Notes under the pieces: generated by a model
What the model was told of the DNA's origin: nothing
Database searches by the model: none
Seen by the model: the letters and a program-made list of their open reading frames with translations, nothing else
Shown: in pieces, positions 1 to 8,574 of the stretch
Position numbering within the stretch: position 1 is the first letter of the stretch
Layout: each line of letters begins with the position of its first letter
From: Abyssicoccus albus
GTDB taxonomy: Bacteria; Bacillota; Bacilli; Staphylococcales; Abyssicoccaceae
NCBI RefSeq assembly: GCF_003815035.1
Contig: NZ_RKRK01000002.1
Span: 178,156-242,155 of the forward strand
Direction of reading: 5' to 3'
DNA: 64,000 bases
Translations under genes and position numbers: made by a program

Positions 1-616
1 CGACTTCATGATCATAAGAAGATGAGACTTCATCTGTTAAAATGTCTATAAATGATTCATTTGCTTCTATGGATTGATTGAATAATTCATCTTCATTTAA
101 CTGATCGTATATGGATTTAATAGAGTGCGCTTGTTCGTCTAATATTTGTCCACCTGTACGATTGTACACCTTGATCCCATTATATTCTTTAGGATTATGA
201 CTTGCAGTGATCATAAATCCTATTGATGCATTTAAATATCTAACAGCATATGATAACTCTGGTGTCGTGTGATATGCATCGAAAATAAATGTATGAATTT
301 GATAACTTGATAGCACAGTCGCGATGGTGTTTGAGAATTCTTCAGAGAATAGTCGTGTGTCATACATGATGACAGCTGTTTTATGTAAGTTTGAATCGTT
401 GAGATAACGTGCAACACTATGAGCAATTCTGCGTACTGTAAATTCGTTCAATCGATTTGGACCAATTCCAATCTCGCCTCGTATACCGGCTGTTCCAAAG
501 TCAAGGGCACCAGTAAAACAGTTGTTAATTTCCTCGTCGGTTTGGTCAATGTAATATGATTCATCAATGAAACTGCTCTTCATATGCGTTAACCATAAAG
601 TTAATTTATCATCCAT
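1..616 (-). CDS. pgcA: Phospho-sugar mutase (alpha-phosphoglucomutase family), N-terminal part, cut by window edge
   Basis: Reading the minus strand from the ATG at 616-614 gives an uninterrupted frame to base 1, about 205 residues. Family signatures are clear: FGTAGIRGEIGIGPNRLN near residue 40 and the phosphoserine loop TASHNPKEYNGIKVY near residue 138, whose serine carries the phosphate in alpha-D-phosphohexomutases. The likely reaction is interconversion of glucose-6-phosphate and glucose-1-phosphate, feeding UDP-glucose, glycolipid and teichoic acid synthesis. The start is supported by an AAGGAAGG ribosome binding site just upstream. The C-terminal metal, sugar and phosphate-binding domains lie outside the window. 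It could be a phosphomannomutase or phosphopentomutase, but the GTAGIRG form fits PgcA best. It is separated from the mnh operon by that operon's terminator. Confidence 0.85.
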   Translation of the reverse strand, partial: MDDKLTLWLTHMKSSFIDESYYIDQTDEEINNCFTGALDFGTAGIRGEIGIGPNRLNEFTVRRIAHSVARYLNDSNLHKTAVIMYDTRLFSEEFSNTIATVLSSYQIHTFIFDAYHTTPELSYAVRYLNASIGFMITASHNPKEYNGIKVYNRTGGQILDEQAHSIKSIYDQLNEDELFNQSIEANESFIDILTDEVSSSYDHEV

Positions 617-687
617 AAAGTACCTTCCTTTGTAAGCGCTAATCCTTTATATTTTATTAAACATTAATTATCAACATTTGACAAATA

Positions 688-720
688 AAAACAGAGCAAC
701 TCATTTGAGTCGCTCTGTGT
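688..720 (-). terminator. Rho-independent terminator of the mnh operon
   Basis: On the minus strand, 13-bp arms (691-703 and 706-718, one G-U pair) close a short loop and are followed by TTTTTATTT. It starts a few bases after the mnhG stop codon and ends the seven-gene operon before pgcA. Confidence 0.85.
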
Positions 721-724
721 TAAA

Positions 725-1087
725 TTATGATTGATCGACGTTAGTCTCTTTAAGGTCATCATGAGACGTACTTTTACTCGGTTCAACGCCGTAATAATAA
801 GCACTTCTCGTAATTAAATGAGCACCAACAGGAGCTGTAATAAATATGAATAGTACCGCTAAGAATAGCTCAGCGTTAAAATGCCCTTTGACAATCCAAA
901 AGTAGAGAAAAGTACCAAACATCATCATCATTACACCTAGAGTAGATGCTTTAGATGCTGCATGGGTACGAGTATAAACATCTGGCAGTCTTAATAGACC
1001 TATCGTTGATACGAGACTTAGTAAAGCACCAATTAATATTAAGACCATGATAAAACTAATCGCGATGTTCTGAATTAGATCGTTCAT
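725..1087 (-). CDS. mnhG: Na+/H+ antiporter subunit G
   Basis: A 120-residue membrane protein with three hydrophobic segments and the MnhG/PhaG hallmark GLLRLPDVYTRTHAASKAST in its N-terminal third. It is the last gene of the operon and the smallest accessory subunit of the Mrp-type (CPA3) antiporter, which exchanges cytoplasmic Na+ for external protons in the plasma membrane. Its start overlaps the end of mnhF by 32 bp, implying translational coupling. Length matches the staphylococcal subunit (about 118). The hydrophilic C-terminus is poorly conserved in the family. Whether this operon is orthologous to S. aureus mnh1 or mnh2 was not tested; the subunit order and lengths fit mnh1. Confidence 0.93.
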   Translation of the reverse strand: MNDLIQNIAISFIMVLILIGALLSLVSTIGLLRLPDVYTRTHAASKASTLGVMMMMFGTFLYFWIVKGHFNAELFLAVLFIFITAPVGAHLITRSAYYYGVEPSKSTSHDDLKETNVDQS

Positions 1088-1364
1088 GTTCTATGATCAC
1101 ACCTTTCTCTAGAAACTTCGCAAAGGATATCGTTCCGATAAATGCTAAGATACCGATTAATAAAATGACGACTAAAAAGTATTTCGTATCTAACACCATA
1201 GATATTAGTGCGATGATTGCCATCAATGTAATGCCTAATGCATCAAGACCAACAACTCTGTCATGCACTGTCGGACCAACAATTAAGCGATAAATGATAC
1301 CAATCATTGAGATGCAGACGATGATCAGAGACGTTAATAGAATAATTTTTATAAACATTGTCAT
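1056..1364 (-). CDS. mnhF: Na+/H+ antiporter subunit F
   Basis: A 102-residue protein with three predicted transmembrane helices and the MnhF/PhaF motif GPTVHDRVVGLDALG. The start at 1364 is served by GAGGTGAG about seven bases upstream; an in-frame ATG two codons later (1358) is a possible alternative. It overlaps mnhE by 4 bp and mnhG by 32 bp. In Mrp complexes MnhF packs with MnhC, G and E as part of the seven-subunit assembly needed for full Na+/H+ exchange. The hydrophilic tail is charged, as in homologues. Confidence 0.92.
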   Translation of the reverse strand: MTMFIKIILLTSLIIVCISMIGIIYRLIVGPTVHDRVVGLDALGITLMAIIALISMVLDTKYFLVVILLIGILAFIGTISFAKFLEKGVIIEHERSNSEHRD

Positions 1365-1840
1365 CTTTCACTCACCTCTTTGATCATTTTTTCGAAAGAA
1401 CGTTTAATTCCATGTATCGATTCGTCAACATCTTTTGTATCAATTGCATGTACATAAAGTGTACGTTGATCATGGCTGACAGCGACAACGACAGTCCCGG
1501 GTGTTAATGTAATCAATGATGATAATAAAGTAATTTGCCAATCTTTTTCAAGCTCTGTCGGATAAGCAAAGAATGCCGGCTCTATATCAATCTGTGGCTT
1601 CATTACAATCTTTAATACCGACAGATTTGCTTTAAATAGTTCGACAGCAAATACATAAACAAGCTTTAATATTTTAATGACGCGTTTTAAATAAAACTCT
1701 TCAGGTAAAAATTTACGCATGATGTATACGGTAAATAGTCCTAGTATATACCCGAATAAAAACGAGGAGACTTGGAATGAGTTGTTAATAAACATCCATA
1801 GCAATGCCAGTAAGACGTTAATGAGAATCTGTATTGCCAT
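1361..1840 (-). CDS. mnhE: Na+/H+ antiporter subunit E
   Basis: A 159-residue protein with two to three N-terminal membrane segments and a cytoplasmic C-terminal domain containing the family motif LITLTPGTVVVAVS near residue 110. A GTG nine bases upstream (1849) lies inside the AGGAGGTGA ribosome binding site, so the ATG at 1840 is chosen; this also gives the MAIQ start expected from S. aureus MnhE. It overlaps the 3' end of mnhD by 23 bp. MnhE is an accessory Mrp subunit required for complex stability. Confidence 0.92.
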   Translation of the reverse strand: MAIQILINVLLALLWMFINNSFQVSSFLFGYILGLFTVYIMRKFLPEEFYLKRVIKILKLVYVFAVELFKANLSVLKIVMKPQIDIEPAFFAYPTELEKDWQITLLSSLITLTPGTVVVAVSHDQRTLYVHAIDTKDVDESIHGIKRSFEKMIKEVSER

Positions 1841-3329
1841 GTGAGTCACCTCCTAAATATTCAGTATATGATGTTGGGTTTGTGAAAGAATCCTGTGCTT
1901 TTTCAATGACTGGATACAGTGAATTAGCGAATAATCCAAATAGTACAGAAATGATGACTAAGCTATATGCGCTAAATTTAAGTTTGTCAATATGATTGGC
2001 GCCTCCTGCAGGCAATGGATTGACTTCTTTGCCCCAAAACGTTTTCATAAACACTCGAATAATTGAAGATAATACAAACAAACTGGATAACAAAACTATA
2101 ACGCCAGCGATATAATGACCATTCTGGAACGTTGATTGTGCGATTAAAAATTTACCATAGAATCCACTCAAAGGAGGTATTCCAATCAAAGATAGTGCTG
2201 CAATAAAGAAAATCCATCCCAGCACTGGGAAATATTTGATTAAACCACCGAAGCGGTTAATGTTTACATATCCAGTAATGGATATGATAATACCGACGAG
2301 TAAGAATAGCGCTGCTTTAATGAACATATCATGAATTAAATAATAAATAGCACCCATAATACCAGATACATTCATCATACTTACACCGACTAAAATAACA
2401 CCAATTGCAATCATAATATTATAAATGATAATTTTCTTCATATCTTTGTAACTAATGGCACCAATTGAGCCGAATATAATTGTCACTAATGCAAAGAATA
2501 ATAATATGTTATGCGTAAATGTAGGATCTTGGAAAAATATTAAGCTATATGTTCTCATAATCGCATACACACCAACTTTAGTTAACAAAGCACCAAATAG
2601 TGCAATAATTGGTATTGGTGGTGCGTAATATGTTCCTGGTAACCAGAAGTACAATGGAAATAGTCCCGCTTTTGTTGCGAATACAAACAAAAACATAACA
2701 CTAATGATACTAATAATTGGAAGTGGTTCATCCAGCGTTGACAGCTTCATATGGATATCAGCCATATTCAATGACCCGACGACTGAATAAAGCATACCCA
2801 TGCCCATGACGAAAAATCCTGAGCTAATGATATTAATTAAAATATATTTAATACTCTCTTGAAGTTGAACTTTTGTCCCACCAAGTGTTAATAGAACATA
2901 TGATGACAATAAAAATACTTCGAAAAAGACGAACATATTGAATATATCACCCGTTAAAAATGCACCATGAACACCACAAATCATAAAGAAAATACTTGCA
3001 TAATAGTAATGTTCTTCTCGCGCTTTACCAATCGATTGAAAGCTGTAAACGATTGTAAAGAACGTAATAATACTACTTGTTAAAACGAGCAATGCACTTA
3101 ACATATCAGCCACGACTACAATCCCGAATGGGCCAACCCATCCACTACTTGCCATTGTTTGAGTCCCGTCATGAAAAACGGTATAACAAAGCCAAATCGT
3201 TATGGCAATTAAGAAGAGCGATGACACACTAGAGATCATACGCTTAATCATCGGTTTATTCGGAACAATAAGTAGGATGATGGCAATGATCAATGGGATG
3301 ATAATCGGAAATACTGCAATATTAGTCAT
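1818..3329 (-). CDS. mnhD: Na+/H+ antiporter subunit D (proton-translocating, NuoM/NuoN-like)
   Basis: A 503-residue polytopic protein with about 14 transmembrane helices and the Proton_antipo_M fold shared with complex I subunits. Visible family elements are [19 protein letters not shown] with the conserved membrane glutamate near residue 135, [20 protein letters not shown] near 220, and a membrane lysine in the second antiporter half. It is one of the two ion-translocating subunits of the Mrp antiporter. A GGGGTG ribosome binding site precedes the ATG, which overlaps the mnhC stop by 8 bp. Length agrees with S. aureus MnhD (about 498). Confidence 0.95.
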   Translation of the reverse strand: MTNIAVFPIIIPLIIAIILLIVPNKPMIKRMISSVSSLFLIAITIWLCYTVFHDGTQTMASSGWVGPFGIVVVADMLSALLVLTSSIITFFTIVYSFQSIGKAREEHYYYASIFFMICGVHGAFLTGDIFNMFVFFEVFLLSSYVLLTLGGTKVQLQESIKYILINIISSGFFVMGMGMLYSVVGSLNMADIHMKLSTLDEPLPIISIISVMFLFVFATKAGLFPLYFWLPGTYYAPPIPIIALFGALLTKVGVYAIMRTYSLIFFQDPTFTHNILLFFALVTIIFGSIGAISYKDMKKIIIYNIMIAIGVILVGVSMMNVSGIMGAIYYLIHDMFIKAALFLLVGIIISITGYVNINRFGGLIKYFPVLGWIFFIAALSLIGIPPLSGFYGKFLIAQSTFQNGHYIAGVIVLLSSLFVLSSIIRVFMKTFWGKEVNPLPAGGANHIDKLKFSAYSLVIISVLFGLFANSLYPVIEKAQDSFTNPTSYTEYLGGDSHGNTDSH

Positions 3330-3663
3330 CGAAATGCACCCCTTTCATCGCTTCTAAATTATCTGTTCCGAGCTCCTTGTAACTTCTAAACGCTATGACT
3401 AAGAAATATGCCGTCACAGCAAAACTGATTACAATCGCTGTTAAGATCAATGCTTGAGGTAATGGATCTGAATAATCTTTAACCCCTTCAGTAAGTACTG
3501 GAACACGACCATGCTTTAATCCACCCATTGTCAGTAACATTAAGTGAACACCATGACTGAGTAATCCTGTACCGATAATGATACGTATTAAACTTTTAGA
3601 GAGCATTAAATAAACGGCCGCAGCGACTAAAAATCCACTGAGAAAAATTGTTAAAATCTCCAT
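3322..3663 (-). CDS. mnhC: Na+/H+ antiporter subunit C (NuoK-like)
   Basis: A 113-residue, three-helix membrane protein homologous to complex I subunit NuoK, with [20 protein letters not shown] in the middle and [20 protein letters not shown] in the last helix, both hallmarks of MnhC/MrpC. Its ATG overlaps the mnhB stop in a TAATG arrangement, so translation is probably coupled. It completes the membrane arm of the antiporter beside MnhA and MnhD. Confidence 0.95.
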   Translation of the reverse strand: MEILTIFLSGFLVAAAVYLMLSKSLIRIIIGTGLLSHGVHLMLLTMGGLKHGRVPVLTEGVKDYSDPLPQALILTAIVISFAVTAYFLVIAFRSYKELGTDNLEAMKGVHFDD

Positions 3664-4091
3664 TATTCATTCTCTCCAATCGTTAATATAATAATCAATG
3701 TAACAGATACGACGATAAGGTAAACTCCTAAGTCAAATAAAACTGCAGTGTGTAAGCTTGTTTTGCCGAAAACGGGTATGTCAATATACGTATGGAAATG
3801 TTGGAAAAAGTTTTTACCGAATAACATAGAAACAAAAGGCATCCCAATTGCAAATATTAATCCAACATTTAATAGTTTCTTGAAATCGATTGACACAGCT
3901 TCTTTTAATGTTTTCATATCGTACGCAATGATAATTAAGATAAGTGCAGCTGCCGTCATTAATCCTCCGACAAATCCTCCACCTGGTGTGTAGTGACCAC
4001 CGAAGAAAAGGGCAAAAGAAAAGGTCAAAATGATAAAGAATATCACGAGTGTCATACTACGTAAAATCACGTCATTATCTTGTTTTCTCAT
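3663..4091 (-). CDS. mnhB: Na+/H+ antiporter subunit B
   Basis: A 142-residue protein with four hydrophobic segments and the MnhB domain motif [20 protein letters not shown] near residue 30. AAGGAGG precedes the ATG at 4091, which lies inside the 3' end of mnhA (17-bp overlap). MnhB corresponds to the domain fused to MnhA in some Mrp systems; here, as in staphylococci, it is a separate subunit. Confidence 0.95.
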   Translation of the reverse strand: MRKQDNDVILRSMTLVIFFIILTFSFALFFGGHYTPGGGFVGGLMTAAALILIIIAYDMKTLKEAVSIDFKKLLNVGLIFAIGMPFVSMLFGKNFFQHFHTYIDIPVFGKTSLHTAVLFDLGVYLIVVSVTLIIILTIGENE

Positions 4092-6474
4092 TTCTTCTGC
4101 CTCCTTTCGATAATCTTAATTTAACTAATATATAGATGCCAATTCCTGTAATGGCTAACACAACCGTTTCAAATAATGTATCGAACCCTCTGAAATCGAC
4201 AAGAATGACGTTAACCATATTTTCACCAGCACCGAGTTTATATACATTATCGATATAATATTGTGAGATTGAATCAAATGTTTTATTACCTAATGACAAT
4301 AAGCCAATTGCAATCACTGATAAACCAACAGAAATTGCAACGATAAAATTACCAATTTTGAATCGTCGTTGTTCTTCGTGACGACTTAACTTTGGTAAGT
4401 GATAGAAACAAATTAGAAATAGTGCTGTCGTAATTGTTTCAATTGCAAGTTGAGTCAATGCTAAGTCAGGCGCTCTGAAGAATACAAAGAATAGAGCCAT
4501 TGAATAGCCGACACAACTGAGCATAATGATACTAAATAGTCTAGATTTCGCAATGATGATCATGGTTGTTGAAATGACAATTATTAGTGTGATCGTAATT
4601 TCCACAATCGTAATTTGCCCAAGTTTTGGTAATGAGTATTGAATATCTTTCATGACAAGTGCAAATAAAGTTAGCCCACTCAAAAAGCTGAACAAATAAA
4701 CTAAATACGTTCTTGTAAATCCTGTCATATAGCTTTGTGTTATTTTGCGCGCGATTAAACTGCTGAAATCTAGCAGGCGATCATAATAATAGTTTAACGT
4801 CAACTTCTCAGGATGTTTATCATATAAATGAATCCATGATTTCAAGAAGTAGAACAATATACTACCGATGATAAAAATAACAATTGTAGATATTAATGCT
4901 TTGTTAACACCGTGGAACATTGAAATATGAACGTGTTCTTCAATTGATTGGTGTAACATTGCATTTCGTGCAGGTTCGATGATTGTTTCAGATAGTACGT
5001 TAGGGAATAATCCAAAGAACACTACAAGTACCGCTAAAATTAATGGTGAAGCTAACATTAGCCATGGTGCTTCATGTGGTACTTGTGGAATATCATCTTT
5101 ATTCAATTTGCCTCCGAATGTTTTGATGACAAACATAATAGAATAGATAAATGTAAAGATGCTACCGATAATTGCTAGAATTGGGAATATGATGCCGAAA
5201 TTGTTGAAACCATTATTCGGTGCATCCATTGCCATATACATCACTTTGATGAACATTTCCTTTGATAAGAAACCGTTAAATGGTGGAACACCAGCCATAC
5301 TTAATGCGGTAACTGTTGCAATACCAGTGGTTATTGGCATAAGCGTCATGAGGCCACCGAGCTTTTTCAGGCTTCTCGTATGAGTTTCGTGGTCGACAAT
5401 ACCAACGATCATGAACAAACTTCCTTTGAATGTTGCATGATTAATTAAATGAAATATTGCCCCAACCGTTGCGACTTGGAATACCGCATCGTTGTATCCG
5501 TGATTATAACCAAATGCAGCAAGTCCTAAGATACTCATAATCATACCGAGTTGAGACACCGTACTAAATGCAAGGACACCTTTTAAATCATCTTGCTTAA
5601 CTGCGTTAAAGCTTGCCCAAACAAGTGTAATGAGACCAACGAATGATACGCTATATATCCATAAATCATGAAAACTAAAGATTGGTGTTAAACGTGCGAC
5701 AAGATATATGCCTGCTTTAACCATTGTTGCTGAATGGAGATAAGCACTAACAGGTGTTGGTGCTTCCATTGCATCAGGTAACCATATATAGAATGGGAAT
5801 TGAGCAGACTTTGTAAACGCGCCAAGTAATATAAGAATGATTGCAATCCAAATTGACGGCGTACTTTGAATCAATTCAAACTGAGGAATAATTTCGTGAA
5901 TGTTAAATGTACCAGCGATGTTTCCGATGATGATGAATCCACCAAGCATCATAACACCACCAAATACTGTGATAATCATTGATTTGTGAGCACCATATAG
6001 TGAACGAGCACGATTATTCCAAAATGATATCAACAAGAAACTTGAAATCGATGTGAGCTCCCAAAAGAGGTAGAGCATTAATAAGTTATCACTTAATACA
6101 ACACCAAGCATCGCTGTCATAAACATTAATAAGTATATATAGAAATGACTCAGTTGCTCTTTTTGTGACAAATAACCGATGGAATATAGTACAACGAGTG
6201 AACCAATTCCGGTAATTAACAGAGCGAATAGTAAGCTTAATCCATCAATATAAAGGTTAAAATCCATCATGAAATGATGCATTAAATGCATGGCACTATA
6301 ATGGACATCTCCTCCTTTAATAATAGGGATATAAGTTAGGAAATAAATAAATAAAAAGACTGGAACAGGTAATACATACCATCCAATATGTAATCTATGA
6401 ATGAATCGTTCCAATGACTTTACAATAATTGCCCAAATGATAGGGATGAAAATTGCAATGTGCAAAAATGTCAT
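4075..6474 (-). CDS. mnhA: Na+/H+ antiporter subunit A (NuoL-like, largest subunit)
   Basis: A 799-residue membrane protein with roughly 20 helices. The N-terminal two thirds is NuoL-like (FWELTSISSFLLISFW near residue 150, SAQFPFYIWLPDAMEAPTPV near 220, INHATFKGSLFMIVGIVDHE near 345). The C-terminal part carries the MrpA-specific element RAPDLALTQLAIE near 680. The ATG at 6474 has AAGGAG upstream; a TTG 13 codons earlier lacks a binding site and would add residues absent from S. aureus MnhA (801). It is first in the operon and forms the main ion-conducting subunit. The operon promoter must lie in 6475-6700, shared with the divergent ppiB. Confidence 0.95.
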   Translation of the reverse strand: MTFLHIAIFIPIIWAIIVKSLERFIHRLHIGWYVLPVPVFLFIYFLTYIPIIKGGDVHYSAMHLMHHFMMDFNLYIDGLSLLFALLITGIGSLVVLYSIGYLSQKEQLSHFYIYLLMFMTAMLGVVLSDNLLMLYLFWELTSISSFLLISFWNNRARSLYGAHKSMIITVFGGVMMLGGFIIIGNIAGTFNIHEIIPQFELIQSTPSIWIAIILILLGAFTKSAQFPFYIWLPDAMEAPTPVSAYLHSATMVKAGIYLVARLTPIFSFHDLWIYSVSFVGLITLVWASFNAVKQDDLKGVLAFSTVSQLGMIMSILGLAAFGYNHGYNDAVFQVATVGAIFHLINHATFKGSLFMIVGIVDHETHTRSLKKLGGLMTLMPITTGIATVTALSMAGVPPFNGFLSKEMFIKVMYMAMDAPNNGFNNFGIIFPILAIIGSIFTFIYSIMFVIKTFGGKLNKDDIPQVPHEAPWLMLASPLILAVLVVFFGLFPNVLSETIIEPARNAMLHQSIEEHVHISMFHGVNKALISTIVIFIIGSILFYFLKSWIHLYDKHPEKLTLNYYYDRLLDFSSLIARKITQSYMTGFTRTYLVYLFSFLSGLTLFALVMKDIQYSLPKLGQITIVEITITLIIVISTTMIIIAKSRLFSIIMLSCVGYSMALFFVFFRAPDLALTQLAIETITTALFLICFYHLPKLSRHEEQRRFKIGNFIVAISVGLSVIAIGLLSLGNKTFDSISQYYIDNVYKLGAGENMVNVILVDFRGFDTLFETVVLAITGIGIYILVKLRLSKGGRRNEKTR

Positions 6475-6608
6475 TAAGACCGTACTCCTTTTCGATAATG
6501 TTTGTAATCTCAACTAAATATTATACTACAAAATCAGTATATTCTAAAATCAAGCGCAATATAATATACTTTCTTCATATTTAAATGAAACCACTTTTGT
6601 TCTAATTA

Positions 6609-6633
6609 AAATCATCTTTCTTTTAGATGATTT
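6609..6633. repeat. 9-bp inverted repeat in the mnhA-ppiB divergent promoter region
   Basis: Perfect arms AAATCATCT (6609-6617) and AGATGATTT (6625-6633) flank a 7-base T-rich spacer. No U-run follows on either strand, so it is not a classic terminator. It may be an operator for either divergent transcription unit; the regulator is unknown. Confidence 0.35.
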
Positions 6634-6702
6634 CGTAATGAAAAATTATTATTTTTTGATATAATGAAATAGAAAATGATTATGTTTAAGAAGGAGATAA
6701 AT

Positions 6703-7293
6703 ATGACACAATATCCACAACTAACAACTGAAATTTTAGACGGTGAACGTAAAGCGACTTTGCATACGAACTATGGGGATATCGACATTAAATTGTTTGA
6801 ATCATTGGTGCCTAAGACTGTTGAGAACTTTATTACTTTGGCAAAAGACCATTATTATGATGGTATTATTTTTCACCGTGTGATTAAAGACTTCATGATT
6901 CAAGGCGGCGACCCAACAGGTACTGGAATGGGTGGTGAAAGTAGCTTTGGAGGTGCTTTTGAAGATGAGTTTGATGATAAACTGTATAATTTATATGGTG
7001 CACTAAGTATGGCGAATGCTGGTCCAAACACAAATGGTTCACAATTTTTCATTGTACAAGCGAAGATGGTACCGAGTCAGATGTTATCGCAACTAGAAGG
7101 TGCTGGATTCCCAGCAGAAATTGTCAAAGCATATACTGAGCAAGGTGGTACGCCATGGTTGGATCGTCGTCATTCAGTATTTGGACATGTCATTAATGGC
7201 ATGGATATTGTTGAGAAAATCGCAAATGTAGAGACAAAGGCACAAGATAAACCTGTAGAAGATGTAGTGATTGAATCTATTTCAATTGATTAA
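6703..7293 (+). CDS. ppiB: Peptidyl-prolyl cis-trans isomerase (cyclophilin)
   Basis: A 196-residue cytoplasmic cyclophilin that catalyses cis-trans isomerisation of X-Pro bonds. The active-site segment [19 protein letters not shown] (residues about 66-84) contains the catalytic arginine, and [10 protein letters not shown] supplies the second signature. AAGGAGATA lies six bases before the ATG at 6703; an ATG nine codons upstream lacks a binding site. Staphylococcal homologues are 197 residues and sit in the same place beside mnhA. Compared with minimal cyclophilins it has a 15-20 residue N-terminal extension and an insertion around residue 130, both typical of this clade. A TATAAT at 6660-6665 is the probable -10 element. 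Confidence 0.93.
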   Translation: MTQYPQLTTEILDGERKATLHTNYGDIDIKLFESLVPKTVENFITLAKDHYYDGIIFHRVIKDFMIQGGDPTGTGMGGESSFGGAFEDEFDDKLYNLYGALSMANAGPNTNGSQFFIVQAKMVPSQMLSQLEGAGFPAEIVKAYTEQGGTPWLDRRHSVFGHVINGMDIVEKIANVETKAQDKPVEDVVIESISID

Positions 7294-7334
7294 TTGTATT
7301 CCATTAATTTGTCACAATTAACAACACATTTATA

Positions 7335-7350
7335 TGTGATATTTGTTACA
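7335..7350. promoter_or_regulatory. Candidate Crp/Fnr-family box
   Basis: TGTGATATTTGTTACA matches TGTGA-N6-TCACA with one mismatch. It is about 27 bp before the small membrane gene at 7377. A B. subtilis-type Fnr is encoded at 30972-31670. The sequence also partly resembles a Rex operator, so the regulator is uncertain. Confidence 0.35.
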
Positions 7351-7376
7351 CTGTATGTGAATAGAAGGTGATTAAT

Positions 7377-7571
7377 ATGATGGAGTTTTTATACTTTCCA
7401 GAGGATAAAACGGAATATATCCCTGCGATGTTGTCGTTAACGTTTTTCTTTATATTAGCTTTTATTTGCTATCGTATATTTGTCATTAAAGCACGTAAAG
7501 AAGAGCAATCGATGAAGCAGTTTGAAGAAGAAGTAATGAAAAGAATCGAAGAGGAACGACGTAATGAATAG
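7377..7571 (+). CDS. Small single-pass membrane protein of unknown function
   Basis: A 64-residue protein with an acidic N-terminus, one transmembrane helix (about residues 16-36, including LSLTFFFILAFICYRIFVI) and a charged C-terminal helix rich in Glu, Lys and Arg that could form a coiled coil. AAGGTGATT is the binding site; the GTG inside it (7368) is not a start. ATG codons at 7377 and 7380 are both possible. It overlaps the next gene by 8 bp, so the two are co-translated. I do not recognise the family. A Crp/Fnr-like palindrome lies just upstream. Confidence 0.75.
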   Translation: MMEFLYFPEDKTEYIPAMLSLTFFFILAFICYRIFVIKARKEEQSMKQFEEEVMKRIEEERRNE

Positions 7572-7827
7572 TGAACTCAATATTGAATTATATCGTTTAT
7601 TTAGAACGTGGAACCCTCTCGAACTTCCTGATGATGATGCGTTACAAGATCCAGAAGTTTATATGTGCATGGAATGTGTTCATCATTATGAGCTTTCTAC
7701 GGATATCAGTAAATCAATACAGCAAGAATATATCAATGCCTTTGATGAAGTGATTGAGCTCGATGAAATCGAACACATAACTCATAAAGCACTTCAACTT
7801 AAATCACTATATAAAGATAATGAGTAA
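7564..7827 (+). CDS. Small acidic cytoplasmic protein, possibly DUF1871 (YugE-like)
   Basis: An 87-residue acidic protein with no membrane segment. Its start (LNIELYRLFRTWNPLELPDD) resembles the DUF1871/YugE family, in which a short helix is followed by a W-N-P motif; I am only moderately sure. Its ATG overlaps the preceding small membrane protein gene by 8 bp, and a strong terminator follows its stop, so these two genes form the end of a transcription unit. A second, +1-frame reading of the same region is a shadow. No function can be assigned from sequence. Confidence 0.7.
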   Translation: MNSELNIELYRLFRTWNPLELPDDDALQDPEVYMCMECVHHYELSTDISKSIQQEYINAFDEVIELDEIEHITHKALQLKSLYKDNE

Positions 7828-7845
7828 GGATTTAACTTCCCTTAT

Positions 7846-7872
7846 AAGCATCACGTAAGTGATGCTTTTTTA
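7846..7872 (+). terminator. Rho-independent terminator
   Basis: Nine-bp stem AAGCATCAC / GTGATGCTT with GTAA loop, followed by a T-run. It ends the unit containing the two small genes. Confidence 0.9.
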
Positions 7873-7974
7873 TTTTAAAATATAATCAATTTCACATTTG
7901 TAGAGAACTCAATAAAAATATGATAAAATACAAATTGTATAATGAGCGAATTCAATTTAAAAGTAGGGGTAATA

Positions 7975-8334
7975 ATGAGCAGATATAACGAAGGAGATCG
8001 CGTAAAGGTGAAAATTACTGCGATAAAGCCGTACGGTGCTTTTGTTCAAACTCCAGATAAAACAGATGGTCTGATTCATATATCAGAAGTGATGGATGAC
8101 TTTGTACATTCAATCGGTGATCATTTATCCAAGGGACAAATCGTGGTTGCCAAAGTGAAGAGTATAGAACCAAGTGGTAAGTTAAATTTAACATTAAAAG
8201 ATAATGAACATTTTAATAAAAAGAAAACAACTTATTCATCTGTCATTGATGAAGTTATATCGACTGAGACATTAGGGTTTGAATCATTAAAGCAACACAT
8301 GCCAGAGTGGATTGCACGAGGTAAACAATTATAA
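7975..8334 (+). CDS. S1-domain RNA-binding protein (general stress protein 13 / CvfD-YugI family)
   Basis: A 119-residue protein with one N-terminal S1 OB-fold (residues about 4-72; KITAIKPYGAFVQTPDKTDG, GLIHISEV, SGKLNLTL) and a C-terminal tail ending in the family signature LKQHMPEWIARGKQL. Members such as B. subtilis YugI and Listeria CvfD bind RNA or ribosomes and affect translation and stress tolerance. The ATG at 7975 follows TAGGGGT; an ATG 11 codons upstream (7942) overlaps a TATAAT that is more likely the -10 box and has no binding site. It forms its own transcription unit, ending at a terminator. Confidence 0.88.
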   Translation: MSRYNEGDRVKVKITAIKPYGAFVQTPDKTDGLIHISEVMDDFVHSIGDHLSKGQIVVAKVKSIEPSGKLNLTLKDNEHFNKKKTTYSSVIDEVISTETLGFESLKQHMPEWIARGKQL

Positions 8335-8335
8335 G

Positions 8336-8377
8336 TATATAGATAAAACTAAAGTGTTTATCTATATATTTTTTTTA
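8336..8377 (+). terminator. Rho-independent terminator after the S1 protein gene
   Basis: Twelve-bp AT-rich stem TATATAGATAAA (8336-8347) / TTTATCTATATA (8358-8369) followed by a run of eight T. Confidence 0.85.
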
Positions 8378-8462
8378 TTTAAAAATTTGAATTTACTTTA
8401 TTATCTAACAAATTTATAGTGGACCTATAAGTATAGAGTCATAGATTTGATAATGACAGTCA

Positions 8463-8476
8463 TTTAAACGCTTTCA
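8463..8476. promoter_or_regulatory. CcpA catabolite-responsive element (cre) upstream of rocA
   Basis: TTTAAACGCTTTCA matches the cre consensus TGWAANCGNTNWCA at 13 of 14 positions. It lies about 100 bp upstream of rocA. In staphylococci CcpA represses proline and arginine-derived glutamate catabolism when glucose is present, so the position makes functional sense. Binding is inferred from sequence only. Confidence 0.7.
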
Positions 8477-8574
8477 AAAAGTATGGCAAAATGGTTGAAA
8501 TTATGCTGGAATATTGTCATTATATATAGTGTATACATTAAAATTAAATTTATATAACTTTAGGAGGCAATGCA

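Noticed and set aside
601..650. A cre-like sequence (around AGCGCTTACA on the minus strand) upstream of pgcA
   Set aside because: The core CG and right half fit, but at least three consensus positions fail, so I do not call a CcpA site.
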